DNA from: Tardiphaga sp.
Lineage (GTDB): Bacteria > Pseudomonadota > Alphaproteobacteria > Rhizobiales > Xanthobacteraceae
Reading direction: 5' to 3'
NCBI GenBank assembly: GCA_014377915.1
Contig: JACMOT010000150.1
Coordinates: forward strand, 1-12,202
DNA: 12,202 nucleotides
Positions 1 to 7,702 of the stretch are shown here, in pieces. The stretch's first letter is position 1; each line of letters begins with the position of its first letter. The notes under the pieces are model-generated. The model was not told where the DNA came from. It saw only the letters and a program-made list of their open reading frames with translations, and ran no database searches. Position numbers and translations under genes: made by a program.

Positions 1-387
1 CTTCTTCCACATGTTCATGGCGGTGAACTCGACGTCGGCCGAGGTGAACGGCTTGCCGTCGTGCCAGGTGACGCCCTTGCGCAACTTGAAGGTGATGGTC
101 TTGCCGTCCGTAGTGGATTCCCAGCTTTCGGCGAGCACGCCGACCGGCTTGCCGTTGGCGTCGAGGTCGACCAGCGATTCCTGGATCTTGCCGCCGATGA
201 TGTAGACGCCGGTGGAGGCCTGGATGCTGGGGTTGAGCTGGCGCTGCTCGGCGCCGTAATGGACGTTGAAAACGCCGCCCTTGCGCGGCGTTTCCTGGGC
301 AAAGGCCCGCATCGGATTGAGCACGTTCGCGGCGATGGCGGCAGAGGTCAGCAGCGCCGTGCGCCGGGTGATTTCGAAGCGTGTCAT
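1..387 (-). CDS. ABC transporter substrate-binding protein, family 5 (peptide/nickel type), N-terminal part
   Basis: The gene starts at 387 and runs off the left edge, leaving 129 codons. The N-terminus has a twin arginine (ITRRTALL) before an Ala-rich hydrophobic stretch and a likely cleavage site near AFAQE, so export is expected, possibly by the Tat route. The mature part begins KGGVFNVHYGAE. Around residues 103-122 it carries the family hallmark LRKGVTWHDGKPFTSADVEF, typical of DppA/OppA-type periplasmic binding proteins (SBP_bac_5). An AGGAG lies 11 bases before the ATG. Known members deliver peptides or other small solutes to an ABC permease; the ligand here is unknown because the binding domain is mostly missing. 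The gene lies 210 bases beyond the end of the amidohydrolase gene on the same strand. It may belong to the same regulon or begin a separate transporter operon to the left. Confidence 0.9.
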   Translation of the reverse strand, partial: MTRFEITRRTALLTSAAIAANVLNPMRAFAQETPRKGGVFNVHYGAEQRQLNPSIQASTGVYIIGGKIQESLVDLDANGKPVGVLAESWESTTDGKTITFKLRKGVTWHDGKPFTSADVEFTAMNMWKK

Positions 388-597
388 ACCGAAGCGTTCT
401 CCTGTGGTGAAATGACGCCAGCCGGGCGTTGGCTGGGAACCTACGGCACAACGGCGGAGGGAGTCATGCTCTTAATTGCGGCCGTACGAGGCGGTCGTTT
501 TGCGGTAAGCTTGTCTGCCAGGTGTTTGCGACCGTTACCCCCGATCCATGGCTTCGACCTTGGCCGGCTGAGGTCCCGCAAAACCGAATTGATGGAT
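388..597. other. Intergenic gap between amidohydrolase gene and family 5 binding-protein gene
   Basis: No convincing gene was seen here. It contains the ribosome binding site of the left-hand binding protein and a short perfect hairpin (CCAGCC at 418-423, GGCTGG at 431-436, 7-base loop) in its probable mRNA leader. Just beyond the amidohydrolase stop there is a weak two-part dyad (ATCCAT at 544-549 with ATGGAT at 592-597; GACCT at 556-560 with AGGTC at 571-575). Neither structure is followed by a T run on the minus strand, so no intrinsic terminator can be claimed. No clear promoter was recognised. Confidence 0.5.
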
Positions 598-2046
598 TCA
601 GCAGCAGGGCAGGTCGGCCAGATAGTGCCGCGCGATGCCGTGATCGAGCGCCGCCAGCGCCTGCGCCAGCGTGCCGCTGCTTCGCATTCCGGATCGCATC
701 TGCGCCAGTATCTCGGTGCGGATCGCCGGGAGATCGATGCCGGGCACGTGACGATCCTTCACCACGGTGCGGCCGCCGACGATCAGCTCGCGGATGTGCC
801 GCGCGGTCGCCCGGGAGAACAGCAGGTTGATCGGATCGGGCGCATCCAGCAGTCCGTCCTCGTCGAGCGCGGCCCAGTCGAGCAGCAACAGGTCGGCGGC
901 GCGTCCCGGCGCGAGGGCGCCATCCTCCCGGATATTGGTCACCGTGAACCGGCCATGGCCGACCGCGGCGTGCAGCGCCTGATGCCGTGTCGCGTGTTCG
1001 AAGCCGGTCCCGGCATGCAGCAGATAGGACAGCCGCAATTCACGCAGCGAATCGTCGTCGTCATCGAGCGCCTTGCTGTCGATTCCGAGCGCCACCGCGC
1101 AGCCGGCTCTGGTCATCTGCTGCACCGGCGCCAGGCCGGAATGCAGATGCAGATTCGAGCTGGTATTGACCGCGATGGTGACACCGCGCTCGGCCAGCAG
1201 TTCGAGTTCGGCTGGCCGCGCCCAGACGCCATGCGCCAGCGTCAGCCGAGGCGATAGCAGGCCGATCTCGTCGAGCATTTTGACAATGCCATCGGGATAG
1301 GCTGCGTCGGCCCATTGCCGCTGGTATTTCGTTTCCAGCAGATGCATGTGCACGCGACGGCCCGTGCGATCGGAGGCCTCGGCGGTGGCTTTTAGCAGCG
1401 CGTCGCTGCACCATTGCACACCGTTCGGACCGTATTGCACATCGAAGCCGGGTCCAGCGGCCGCGGCAGCCACGTCATCGACCAGCGCCATGTAGTCGCG
1501 CGGCGACAGCGGCGCGCGCAGGAAGCGTTGCTCGATGTCGGCGCGCAATGGCGCGGGCAGGGCAGCCAGGATCGGTTCGCTGGCGCCGTAGACCAGCGGG
1601 TTACGATCCTTCATCGACACCGCGAAGCCAACGCGGACGCCGACATCGCGGGCGGCGCGCGCCACTTCCGCGGCTTCGGTGGGAAGATCCGTCAGTCCCT
1701 GAGCCCGGGTATAATGCACCATCACGGTGCCGGCGCCGCCGAGCGCGCTGTTGGCGAAGGTCATGGCCGCGGCCAGATAGGGATCGACCGAGGGAAACAG
1801 CGCCAGATAATGCAGCCAGGATTCCAGCGGCTTGGCGTCGGCGCCGATCGAACTGGTGCGGATGGCGCGGCCATGGTCGTGCGCATTGACCAGCGCCGGC
1901 ATCGCCAGCAGCGCGTCTTCGGCAAGCGCTGCCGGCTCGATCGAAGCAATGTTGCTACCGTCGATCCGGATCGTCTGCGCGCCCGCCATTGGCCCATCGG
2001 GTCCGATGGCATGCGCGCAGTGGATGGTGCGGGAGGCGGTGCTCAT
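598..2046 (-). CDS. Metal-dependent amidohydrolase, TRZ/ATZ (aminohydrolase/deaminase) type
   Basis: The protein has 482 residues, a normal length for the TRZ/ATZ/SsnA-like branch of the amidohydrolase superfamily. These cytosolic TIM-barrel enzymes remove amino, halide or alkylamino groups from N-heterocycles (guanine, cytosine, oxoguanine, s-triazines). Visible metal-site motifs, in order, are NAHDH (H56, H58), VHMHLLETK (H233, H235, E238), LAHGVW (H272) and GIDSKALDDDDD (D323). A C-terminal beta-sandwich segment follows (GALAPGRAADLLLLD). The pattern fits a mononuclear-metal deaminase-like enzyme with His-x-His, His, His and Asp ligands. The start codon shares one base with the TGA of the upstream binding-protein gene (TGATG), so translational coupling is likely. 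It is the last gene of the block. The exact substrate is not identifiable; a heterocyclic amine handled with the upstream hydrolases is inferred. Confidence 0.88.
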   Translation of the reverse strand: MSTASRTIHCAHAIGPDGPMAGAQTIRIDGSNIASIEPAALAEDALLAMPALVNAHDHGRAIRTSSIGADAKPLESWLHYLALFPSVDPYLAAAMTFANSALGGAGTVMVHYTRAQGLTDLPTEAAEVARAARDVGVRVGFAVSMKDRNPLVYGASEPILAALPAPLRADIEQRFLRAPLSPRDYMALVDDVAAAAAGPGFDVQYGPNGVQWCSDALLKATAEASDRTGRRVHMHLLETKYQRQWADAAYPDGIVKMLDEIGLLSPRLTLAHGVWARPAELELLAERGVTIAVNTSSNLHLHSGLAPVQQMTRAGCAVALGIDSKALDDDDDSLRELRLSYLLHAGTGFEHATRHQALHAAVGHGRFTVTNIREDGALAPGRAADLLLLDWAALDEDGLLDAPDPINLLFSRATARHIRELIVGGRTVVKDRHVPGIDLPAIRTEILAQMRSGMRSSGTLAQALAALDHGIARHYLADLPCC

Positions 2047-3083
2047 CAGCGTGCGATCGAAGGCGGAACGCGGTCGGCCTTCGGCGGCAGGAAGGCGCGG
2101 CTGAACACCTCGCCGGCGGTCGGCACCTTCGGCAATTCGAACGAGGCGGCGATGGTCGCGATGTTCGAGGTGACACGCTTGTCGCTGAGGTCGCCGAGGC
2201 CGAGTTCTCGGCTTTCAGGCGTGTCGATCAAGGTGCTGTAGACATAGAGCAGGCGGCGCTTCTCGATGTCTTTCTTGATCAGCGGCTCCTCGGCAGCCAG
2301 CATCTCGATGGCGGCGTCGGGATTGGCCACGGTCTCCTTGAGCGCGCGGTTGATGGCGCGCAGCAGCCCTTTCACGGCTTCCGGCTTCTCTTTGGCCAGC
2401 TTCGGCGACACCATGACCCCGTTGGAATACAGATCGAGGCCAAGATCGGTATAATACATCCAGCGGAAATCCTTGTCCGGATCCAGCTTCAGCGACACCA
2501 GATTCATGTAGCTGGTAGCGGTGAACACGGCGACGGAGTCAACCTGGCCTTGCAGCAGCAATTGCTCCTGCAGCGCGGGCGACACCGTGGTGAGATTGAT
2601 CCTGGCGTAGTCGACATTATTCTGCTTGGCGAGCAGCGGCAGCAGCTTCACCGATGCGCCGCCGGCCGGCGCGCCGAGCTTTGTCCCTTCCAGATCCTTC
2701 AAGGTCTTGATCGGACCATCGGCCTTGGTCAGCAGCGCGAACGGCGCCTTGTTGTAGATCATGTAGATCATCACAGGGGCTTCGCCGGGCCGGGTCGCGG
2801 CATTCTGGATGATGGCGTTGATGTCGCCGAAGCCGGCATCATAGGCGCCGGACATCACCCGGGTCACCGTCGCGGCCGAGCCCTCGCCCTGGTCGATGGT
2901 GACGTCAAGGTTTTCGTCCTTGAAGTAGCCCTTGGCCTTGGCCCAGTAATAGGGCGCATGCAGGCCCTGGATTTTCCAGTCGAGGGTGAATTTTATTTTT
3001 ACGGGCTCGGCGGCGACAGCACCTGACGCAAAAGGCACGACAAGGCTTCCGGCAACAAGGAGGGACGTCAGTAAACGGCGCAT
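2046..3083 (-). CDS. ABC transporter substrate-binding protein, NMT1/THI5-like (second copy in block)
   Basis: The protein has 345 residues with a Sec signal peptide (MRRLLTSLLVAG, cleavage likely after AVAA, residue 24). The mature protein opens VKIKFTLDWKIQGLHAPYYW, followed by KGYFKDENLDV and AYDAGFGDINA (80-90). This is the fold and motif order of NMT1/THI5/SsuA/TauA-type periplasmic binding proteins. Known relatives bind thiamin pyrimidine precursors, sulfonates, nitrate or aromatic acids. The APYYW aromatic cluster (43-47) is where this family often stacks a planar ligand. The ATG at 3083 is preferred over a farther upstream start at 3116, because GGAG lies 8 bases before it and the signal peptide begins there. 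It is clearly paralogous to the binding protein at 8683-9735, sharing QGQVD, LDLYSN-like and KEKPEAVKG stretches. It lies 23 bases after the LOG gene and overlaps the next gene by one base. Confidence 0.92.
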   Translation of the reverse strand: MRRLLTSLLVAGSLVVPFASGAVAAEPVKIKFTLDWKIQGLHAPYYWAKAKGYFKDENLDVTIDQGEGSAATVTRVMSGAYDAGFGDINAIIQNAATRPGEAPVMIYMIYNKAPFALLTKADGPIKTLKDLEGTKLGAPAGGASVKLLPLLAKQNNVDYARINLTTVSPALQEQLLLQGQVDSVAVFTATSYMNLVSLKLDPDKDFRWMYYTDLGLDLYSNGVMVSPKLAKEKPEAVKGLLRAINRALKETVANPDAAIEMLAAEEPLIKKDIEKRRLLYVYSTLIDTPESRELGLGDLSDKRVTSNIATIAASFELPKVPTAGEVFSRAFLPPKADRVPPSIAR

Positions 3084-3106
3084 GTCAGTTCTCCAGGAGG
3101 GAAGGG

Positions 3107-3691
3107 CTATAGCCACTTCGGCACGTCGGTCTTTTGAAAGGTCCGCAATTTCTCGATCAATGCCGCGGGTTCCGGATCGACGCAGATCGAGTGCCGGTGC
3201 GCGGCGGGCAGGAACTGGGTGGTCACCATGTGATCGATGAAGGCCAGGAACGGCGTGTAGAATCCATCGATGTCGAGCAGTCCGACCGGCTTGTCGATCT
3301 CGCCGAGCTGGTTCATGGTCCAGACTTCCATCATCTCTTCCATGGTGCCGATGCCGCCGGGCATCGCGATGAAGGCATCGGCCAGTTCGGCCATCCGCTC
3401 CTTGCGACCGCGCAACGTGGCGACGATTTCGCTGCGCGTCAGATTGCCATGCGAATGGCCGCGCTGGTGCAGGCGCTCGGTGATCACGCCATGCGCATTG
3501 CCGCCGGCACCGAGCAGGGCATCGGCGACGACGCCCATCAGCCCCTTGGTGGTGCCGCCATAGACCAGCGTGATGTTGTCGCGCGCCAGCGCGATGCCGA
3601 GCTGCCGCGCACCCTCGGCATAGGCGTCGGAGTCGCCGAAGTTCGAGCCGCAGAATACCGCGATGCTTTTGATCTCGCGCGCAGGAATCAT
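3107..3691 (-). CDS. LOG family protein (nucleoside 5'-monophosphate phosphoribohydrolase type)
   Basis: The protein has 194 residues, the usual length of LOG (TIGR00730) Rossmann-fold proteins, often misnamed lysine decarboxylases. Characterised members cleave the N-glycosidic bond of nucleoside 5'-monophosphates, releasing a free base and ribose 5-phosphate. In plants and some bacteria this activates cytokinins. Visible features are the N-terminal strand IAVFCGSNFG (9-18), VYGGTTKGLMG (43-53), the conserved Arg-Lys pair in LRGRKERM (R96, K97), and the catalytic signature PGGIGTMEE (111-119) with E119. The start codon overlaps the stop of the amidase-family gene by four bases (ATGA), which fixes the start at 3691 and suggests coupling. 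In this setting, release of a base for the neighbouring ring hydrolases is a reasonable inference. Cytokinin production is an alternative. Confidence 0.9.
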   Translation of the reverse strand: MIPAREIKSIAVFCGSNFGDSDAYAEGARQLGIALARDNITLVYGGTTKGLMGVVADALLGAGGNAHGVITERLHQRGHSHGNLTRSEIVATLRGRKERMAELADAFIAMPGGIGTMEEMMEVWTMNQLGEIDKPVGLLDIDGFYTPFLAFIDHMVTTQFLPAAHRHSICVDPEPAALIEKLRTFQKTDVPKWL

Positions 3692-4638
3692 GAACGCTTC
3701 TTCTGCTCGAGCAGCGCGAACGGCATCATGACGTGAATACCCTTGCTGCGGTTGACCAGCTGGGTGACGTGCATGTCGCCGGCAAGGCTGCAGAGCATGT
3801 AGGCATCGTCGGCGGTCAGCGTGGTGCGCGCCACCACCATGGCGATCATCCGCCGCAGCGCGACGCGGGCGGCTTCGTTGAGGTCCTCGTCGAACGCCAT
3901 CGAGATCAGATGGGTTTTCGTTTCGGCATAGGGCGCCTCGAGATGGGCATTCTTGATGACGTCGAATTTGAACGTGCCGGTCAGGCCGGTTTCGACAGCC
4001 GTGAGGCAGACTTCGCCGTCGCCTTGCGTGGCATGGCCGTCGCCGCAGGAAAACAGCGCGCCTTCGACGGCCACCGGCAGATACAGCACGGCGCCGGGGC
4101 CGAGTTCCTTGTTGTCGATATTGCCGCCGAACGAGGCTGGCATCACCGTGGTGACGCGGCCAATCTCGGGTGCCGGCGCCACGCCCATCACGCCGAAAAA
4201 CGGATGCGCGGGCAGGTCCATGCCCCACGAGGTGTGGACGATGCCCTTGGCGCAATCGATGCCGTGATGCACCAGGCGTTCGTAGGGGAAGTCATCGGGC
4301 AACGTGCCCATGCCGGGCTTGAAAGAATTATATCCCCAGTCGTCGGCGAGCTGCACGTCGACAATCTCGATGCGCAACGCATCGCCGGGCATGGCGCCGC
4401 GGATCGCCACCGGACCGGTGAGCAGATGCGGGCCGACCTCCGGTTTCACCGCCGCGTGGATCGCCGTCAGCTCCGGCCGAATTGTCATGCCGGCCTGGGT
4501 CGGCAAATTGACAGGGGCGCCACTGACGCTGTTGATCACAATGGTATCGCCGGCATTGATGGTCGCGACCGGCTTCAGCGCGGCGTCGAAATGACCCCAG
4601 TGCACGGTGGTCGGAGAAGGAAGAAGGGTCTGTGTCAT
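3688..4638 (-). CDS. Acetamidase/formamidase family protein
   Basis: The protein has 316 residues and belongs to the FmdA_AmdA family, whose characterised members hydrolyse formamide or acetamide to ammonia and the acid. Family motifs in order are LTGPVAIRGAMPGDAL (73-88), HPFFGVMGVAPA (145-156), FGGNIDNKEL (170-179) and GDGHATQGDGEVCLTAVE (199-216). The last segment carries the His/Asp/Glu cluster typical of the active site. There is no signal peptide, so it is cytosolic. At about 316 residues it matches the shorter subgroup rather than the roughly 400-residue methylotroph formamidase. It starts 9 bases after the permease stop and overlaps the LOG gene by four bases. The likely role is release of ammonia from a formamide-like or other small amide made by upstream ring cleavage; the true substrate is unknown. 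Confidence 0.9.
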   Translation of the reverse strand: MTQTLLPSPTTVHWGHFDAALKPVATINAGDTIVINSVSGAPVNLPTQAGMTIRPELTAIHAAVKPEVGPHLLTGPVAIRGAMPGDALRIEIVDVQLADDWGYNSFKPGMGTLPDDFPYERLVHHGIDCAKGIVHTSWGMDLPAHPFFGVMGVAPAPEIGRVTTVMPASFGGNIDNKELGPGAVLYLPVAVEGALFSCGDGHATQGDGEVCLTAVETGLTGTFKFDVIKNAHLEAPYAETKTHLISMAFDEDLNEAARVALRRMIAMVVARTTLTADDAYMLCSLAGDMHVTQLVNRSKGIHVMMPFALLEQKKRS

Positions 4639-4647
4639 GGAAATGTC

Positions 4648-5427
4648 CTAGCCGCCGCCCGCTGCAAAACTGTCGCTGCGCACGGCCCAGCCGGTCACGC
4701 GCGCCTCGATCAGTGAGAAGATGATATACAGACCGACGCCGAGCGCGGCCAGAATGAAAAGTCCGGCGAACACCAGCGGCACATCGAAGGAGGAGGACGC
4801 GATCATCATCAGATTGCCGATGCCGCGATTCGATGCCACGGTTTCCGAAATCACCGTGCCGACGAAAGCCAGCGTCGCCGCCACCTTCAGCGACGCGAAG
4901 AAATACGGCATCGTGCGCGGCAGGCCGATATTCCAGAGGATCTCGAGCTTGGTGGCGCGCAGCGTCTTCATGACATCCTGCAGTTCCGGCTCGGTCGCGG
5001 CAAGGCCGGTGGCGACGTTCACGACGATCGGGAAGATGCACATGATCATCGCGGTGAGAATCGCGGGCACGGTGCCGGCGCCGAACCACAGCACGAAGAT
5101 CGGCACCACCGCCACTTTCGGGATCGACGAGAACCCGACCAGCATCGGATAGGCGACGTCATAAGCGAGCTTCGACGATCCGATCAGCGCGCCGAGCAGA
5201 ATGCCGATCAATATGCCGAAGCCGAAGCCGATCATGGTGGTGTAGAGCGTCTGCACGGCATGCGGCCAGATTCCTGGAAACCGCGTCCACAGCGTGACCA
5301 GCACCTGGCTCGGCCGCGGCAGCACCATGTCGGAGACGTGGAACGCCAGGCACAGCAATTCCCAGGCGACGAAGAAGCCGAGGATGCAGGCCGTGGACAG
5401 GATGCGGCGGCGGCGCAGTTCGCTCAT
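4648..5427 (-). CDS. ABC transporter permease, SsuC/TauC/ThiX type
   Basis: The protein has 259 residues and several hydrophobic helices: roughly 8-28, 62-86, 95-117, 120-140, 176-196 and 216-240. The cytoplasmic EAA loop lies around 146-175 (ELQDVMKTLRATKLEILWNI, then GLPRTMPY) and couples the permease to its ATPase. The PRPSQV segment near 37-42 and the GFSSIPKVAVVPIFVLWFG stretch (98-116) are characteristic of the BPD_transp_1 permeases that work with NMT1/SsuA-type binding proteins. Its start overlaps the ATPase stop by four bases (ATGA). It is the only permease gene in the block, so it presumably forms a homodimer in the inner membrane and serves both binding proteins. Confidence 0.95.
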   Translation of the reverse strand: MSELRRRRILSTACILGFFVAWELLCLAFHVSDMVLPRPSQVLVTLWTRFPGIWPHAVQTLYTTMIGFGFGILIGILLGALIGSSKLAYDVAYPMLVGFSSIPKVAVVPIFVLWFGAGTVPAILTAMIMCIFPIVVNVATGLAATEPELQDVMKTLRATKLEILWNIGLPRTMPYFFASLKVAATLAFVGTVISETVASNRGIGNLMMIASSSFDVPLVFAGLFILAALGVGLYIIFSLIEARVTGWAVRSDSFAAGGG

Positions 5428-6263
5428 GATACGGCTTCCTGGATGGCCCGGGCGGCGACGATGCGCTCGCGTAGCCGCTGCGTCAGCGACACGAATTCCG
5501 GCTCGAACGACACCTCGATGGTACGCGGGCGCGCGAACGGCACGGCGCTGTCATCGACGATGCGGCCGGGCCGCGCCTGCATCACGCAGATCCGCGACGC
5601 CAGATAGGCCGCCTCCTTGAGATCGTGGGTCACCAGCAGCACTGTCGGGCGCTTCTCGATCCACAAATTCTGCATGATCTCCCACAATTCCTCGCGGGTG
5701 AACTGGTCGAGCGCGCCAAAGGGCTCGTCGAGCAGCAGCAGCGTCGGTTCATGGATCAGCGCGCGGCACAGCGAGGCGCGCTGCTGCATGCCGCCGGACA
5801 ATTGCCAGGGAAACTTGTCGCCAAATCCGTTGAGCCCGACCTGGGTGAGCGAGGTTTCGACGCGGTCGCGATATTCGGTCTTGCGCTTCGTCGAAAACTC
5901 TTTCTTGAACGGCGGCACGATCTTCAGCGGCAGCATGACGTTGTCGCGGATGTTGGGCCACGGCAGCAAGGTCGGGTTCTGAAACGCCATGCCGATCCGC
6001 GCCGCATTGGCGCCGATCTCGCGTCCGGCGACGAACACATGGCCTTGCGAGGCGTTCAGCGTACCCGCCACCAGTTTCAGGATGGTCGATTTGCCGCAGC
6101 CCGACGGGCCGACCAGAGCGACGAATTCGCCATGGTCGATGCGCAGCGAGGTCTCTTCCAGCGCCGTGACCGCGTGTTTGGAATCGCCAAAGGTCACCCG
6201 CACCTTCTCCAGCTCGATCACATTGTCCGCGCGCGGCGTCGATCGGGGGAGCGGAGCGTTCAT
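5424..6263 (-). CDS. ABC transporter ATP-binding protein, SsuB/TauB/ThiZ type
   Basis: The protein has 279 residues with a complete nucleotide-binding domain: Walker A GPSGCGKST (52-60), Q-loop with Q95 (MAFQNPTLLPW), signature LSGGMQQR (155-162), Walker B LLLLDEPFGALD (175-186) and H-loop H213 in LLVTHDLKEAAYL. The FQNPTLLPW and THDLKEAAYLASRI forms are typical of the nitrate/sulfonate/taurine subfamily. A C-terminal tail of about 45 residues after VMQARPGRI matches the length of that subfamily. The gene starts 3 bases after the stop of the cyclic amidohydrolase and overlaps the permease gene. It energises uptake by the permease encoded next. Confidence 0.96.
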   Translation of the reverse strand: MNAPLPRSTPRADNVIELEKVRVTFGDSKHAVTALEETSLRIDHGEFVALVGPSGCGKSTILKLVAGTLNASQGHVFVAGREIGANAARIGMAFQNPTLLPWPNIRDNVMLPLKIVPPFKKEFSTKRKTEYRDRVETSLTQVGLNGFGDKFPWQLSGGMQQRASLCRALIHEPTLLLLDEPFGALDQFTREELWEIMQNLWIEKRPTVLLVTHDLKEAAYLASRICVMQARPGRIVDDSAVPFARPRTIEVSFEPEFVSLTQRLRERIVAARAIQEAVS

Positions 6264-6266
6264 CGG

Positions 6267-7688
6267 TCAGGCCTTTTGCGCAATGGTGATGGCAGCCATC
6301 GTCGTGTCGATGTTGCGCGGCTCCGGCACCGGCATCTGCTGGATGGCATGCACCGAGCGGCCGGTGCCGCGGGCTTTCTCCTGCAAGATCCGGTCCTTCA
6401 TCACGAAACGGCCGCGCACGAGGGTATGGATCGGCAGCGCGGTGGCCTCACGGCCGTGCCAGGGCGAGATTTTTGACGTCGACTGGATCGCCGCATCATC
6501 GATCGTCCACTTGCGGTCGAGGTCGACGATCGCGATATCGGCATCGGAGCCGGGCGTCAGCGTGCCCTTGCGCGGATACAGGCCCCAGATCTTCGCCGGG
6601 CTCTCGGCGCTCCAGCGCACATAGTCGTTGAGGCTGGCGCGGCCCCTGTTGATCTCGGTCAGCATCAGCGGCATCTGCGTCTCGACGCCGGGAAAGCCGC
6701 AATCGACGGTCCAGATGTCCGGTCGGGTCTTCTCGTCCGGCGCATGCGGCGCGTGATCGGTGGCGATGATGTCGACAATGCCATCCATCAGCGCGTCCCA
6801 CAGCGGCTGCTGCTTGGGGTTTTCGCGGACCGGCGGATTGACACGAACTACGCCGCCGAATTTTTCGTAATCGGTCTCGTCGAGCAGCAGATAATGCGGG
6901 CAGGTCTCGCCGGTAATGTCGACGCCGCGCGCCTTGGCGTCGGCCAGCGGCCGCAATTCGGCGGCCGAGGAGATGTGCAGCACATGGATGCGGGCGCCGG
7001 TCCATTCGGCAAGCGTTGCCGCCCGCTCCACGGCTTCCACCGCGACCACGGCGGGACGCGCGGCGAGATGCGCGATCGGTGAGGTGCGGCCCGCGGCGCG
7101 CAGCCGTGCCTCGCGACGCTCCATGATGCTGTTGGTCTCGGCATGCAGCGAGATGCGCTTGCCGGTTGGGGCCACGACTTCAAAAGCCTCGAGCATGCCG
7201 CCGGTGGACGGCGACGGGATGCGGCCAAAGGTGTTGCCCATATAGAGCTTGAAACCGATGATGCCGCCCTCGACCAGCGCCTCGACATGGTCGATGCTGT
7301 CGTCGCCGAGCACCGCGTACAGCCCGTAATCGACATAGGCTTTTGCGGAGGCGATCCTGTGCTTGTCGGCGAGCGATTCCGCATTGTTGATGGTCGGGAG
7401 CGTGTTCGGCATGTCGAATACGGTCGTCACGCCGCCGAACGCTGCCGCCGCGGTGCCGCTGGCAAAGTCTTCCTTCTGCGGATAGCCGGGATCGCGGAAA
7501 TGCACATGGACGTCGATCGCGCCGGGCAGGATATGCAGCCCGGTCGCATCGAGCGTCTCTGTCGCGGCAGGCATCGCGTCGGCCGCGCCGATCGCCAGGA
7601 TGACGCCATCCTTGATGGCGATGCTGGCAGCGTAGGAGGCGTCCGGCGAGACGATGGTTCCGCCATGGATGTCGAGATCGGCCGTCAT
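6267..7688 (-). CDS. Dihydroorotase-type cyclic amidohydrolase
   Basis: The protein has 473 residues and belongs to the dihydroorotase/allantoinase/hydantoinase branch of the amidohydrolase superfamily, cytosolic enzymes that open cyclic amide or ureide rings. Metal-site motifs are DVHVHFRDPG (H61, H63), GFKLYMGNTFG with the probable carboxylated lysine K147, LHAETN (H182), VLHISS (H238) and ATDHAPH (D311). R65 just after the His-x-His pair and N95 in DMPNT align by motif with the Arg and Asn that hold the carboxylate of dihydroorotate. Allantoinases usually lack both. The ATG at 7688 is chosen because GGAG lies shortly before it, although the frame stays open far upstream through the SDR gene. 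The long C-terminal extension and catabolic neighbours argue against a routine pyrC. A carboxylated cyclic ureide is a plausible substrate, and allantoinase remains possible. Confidence 0.88.
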   Translation of the reverse strand: MTADLDIHGGTIVSPDASYAASIAIKDGVILAIGAADAMPAATETLDATGLHILPGAIDVHVHFRDPGYPQKEDFASGTAAAAFGGVTTVFDMPNTLPTINNAESLADKHRIASAKAYVDYGLYAVLGDDSIDHVEALVEGGIIGFKLYMGNTFGRIPSPSTGGMLEAFEVVAPTGKRISLHAETNSIMERREARLRAAGRTSPIAHLAARPAVVAVEAVERAATLAEWTGARIHVLHISSAAELRPLADAKARGVDITGETCPHYLLLDETDYEKFGGVVRVNPPVRENPKQQPLWDALMDGIVDIIATDHAPHAPDEKTRPDIWTVDCGFPGVETQMPLMLTEINRGRASLNDYVRWSAESPAKIWGLYPRKGTLTPGSDADIAIVDLDRKWTIDDAAIQSTSKISPWHGREATALPIHTLVRGRFVMKDRILQEKARGTGRSVHAIQQMPVPEPRNIDTTMAAITIAQKA

Positions 7689-7702
7689 TTTGATATCTCC
7701 GC

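Noticed and set aside
418..436. Perfect 6-base hairpin considered as a terminator.
   Set aside because: No T run follows on either strand and the loop is 7 bases. It lies in the leader of the left-hand binding protein rather than directly after the block, so no function is claimed.
1989..3026. Plus-strand open frame of 345 codons opposite the second binding protein.
   Set aside because: Antisense shadow with His/Gly/Arg-rich composition and no domain.
3107..4255. Apparent 382-residue LOG fusion on the minus strand.
   Set aside because: The upstream half overlaps the amidase gene in another frame and has no recognisable domain; the ATGA overlap supports the 194-residue LOG protein.
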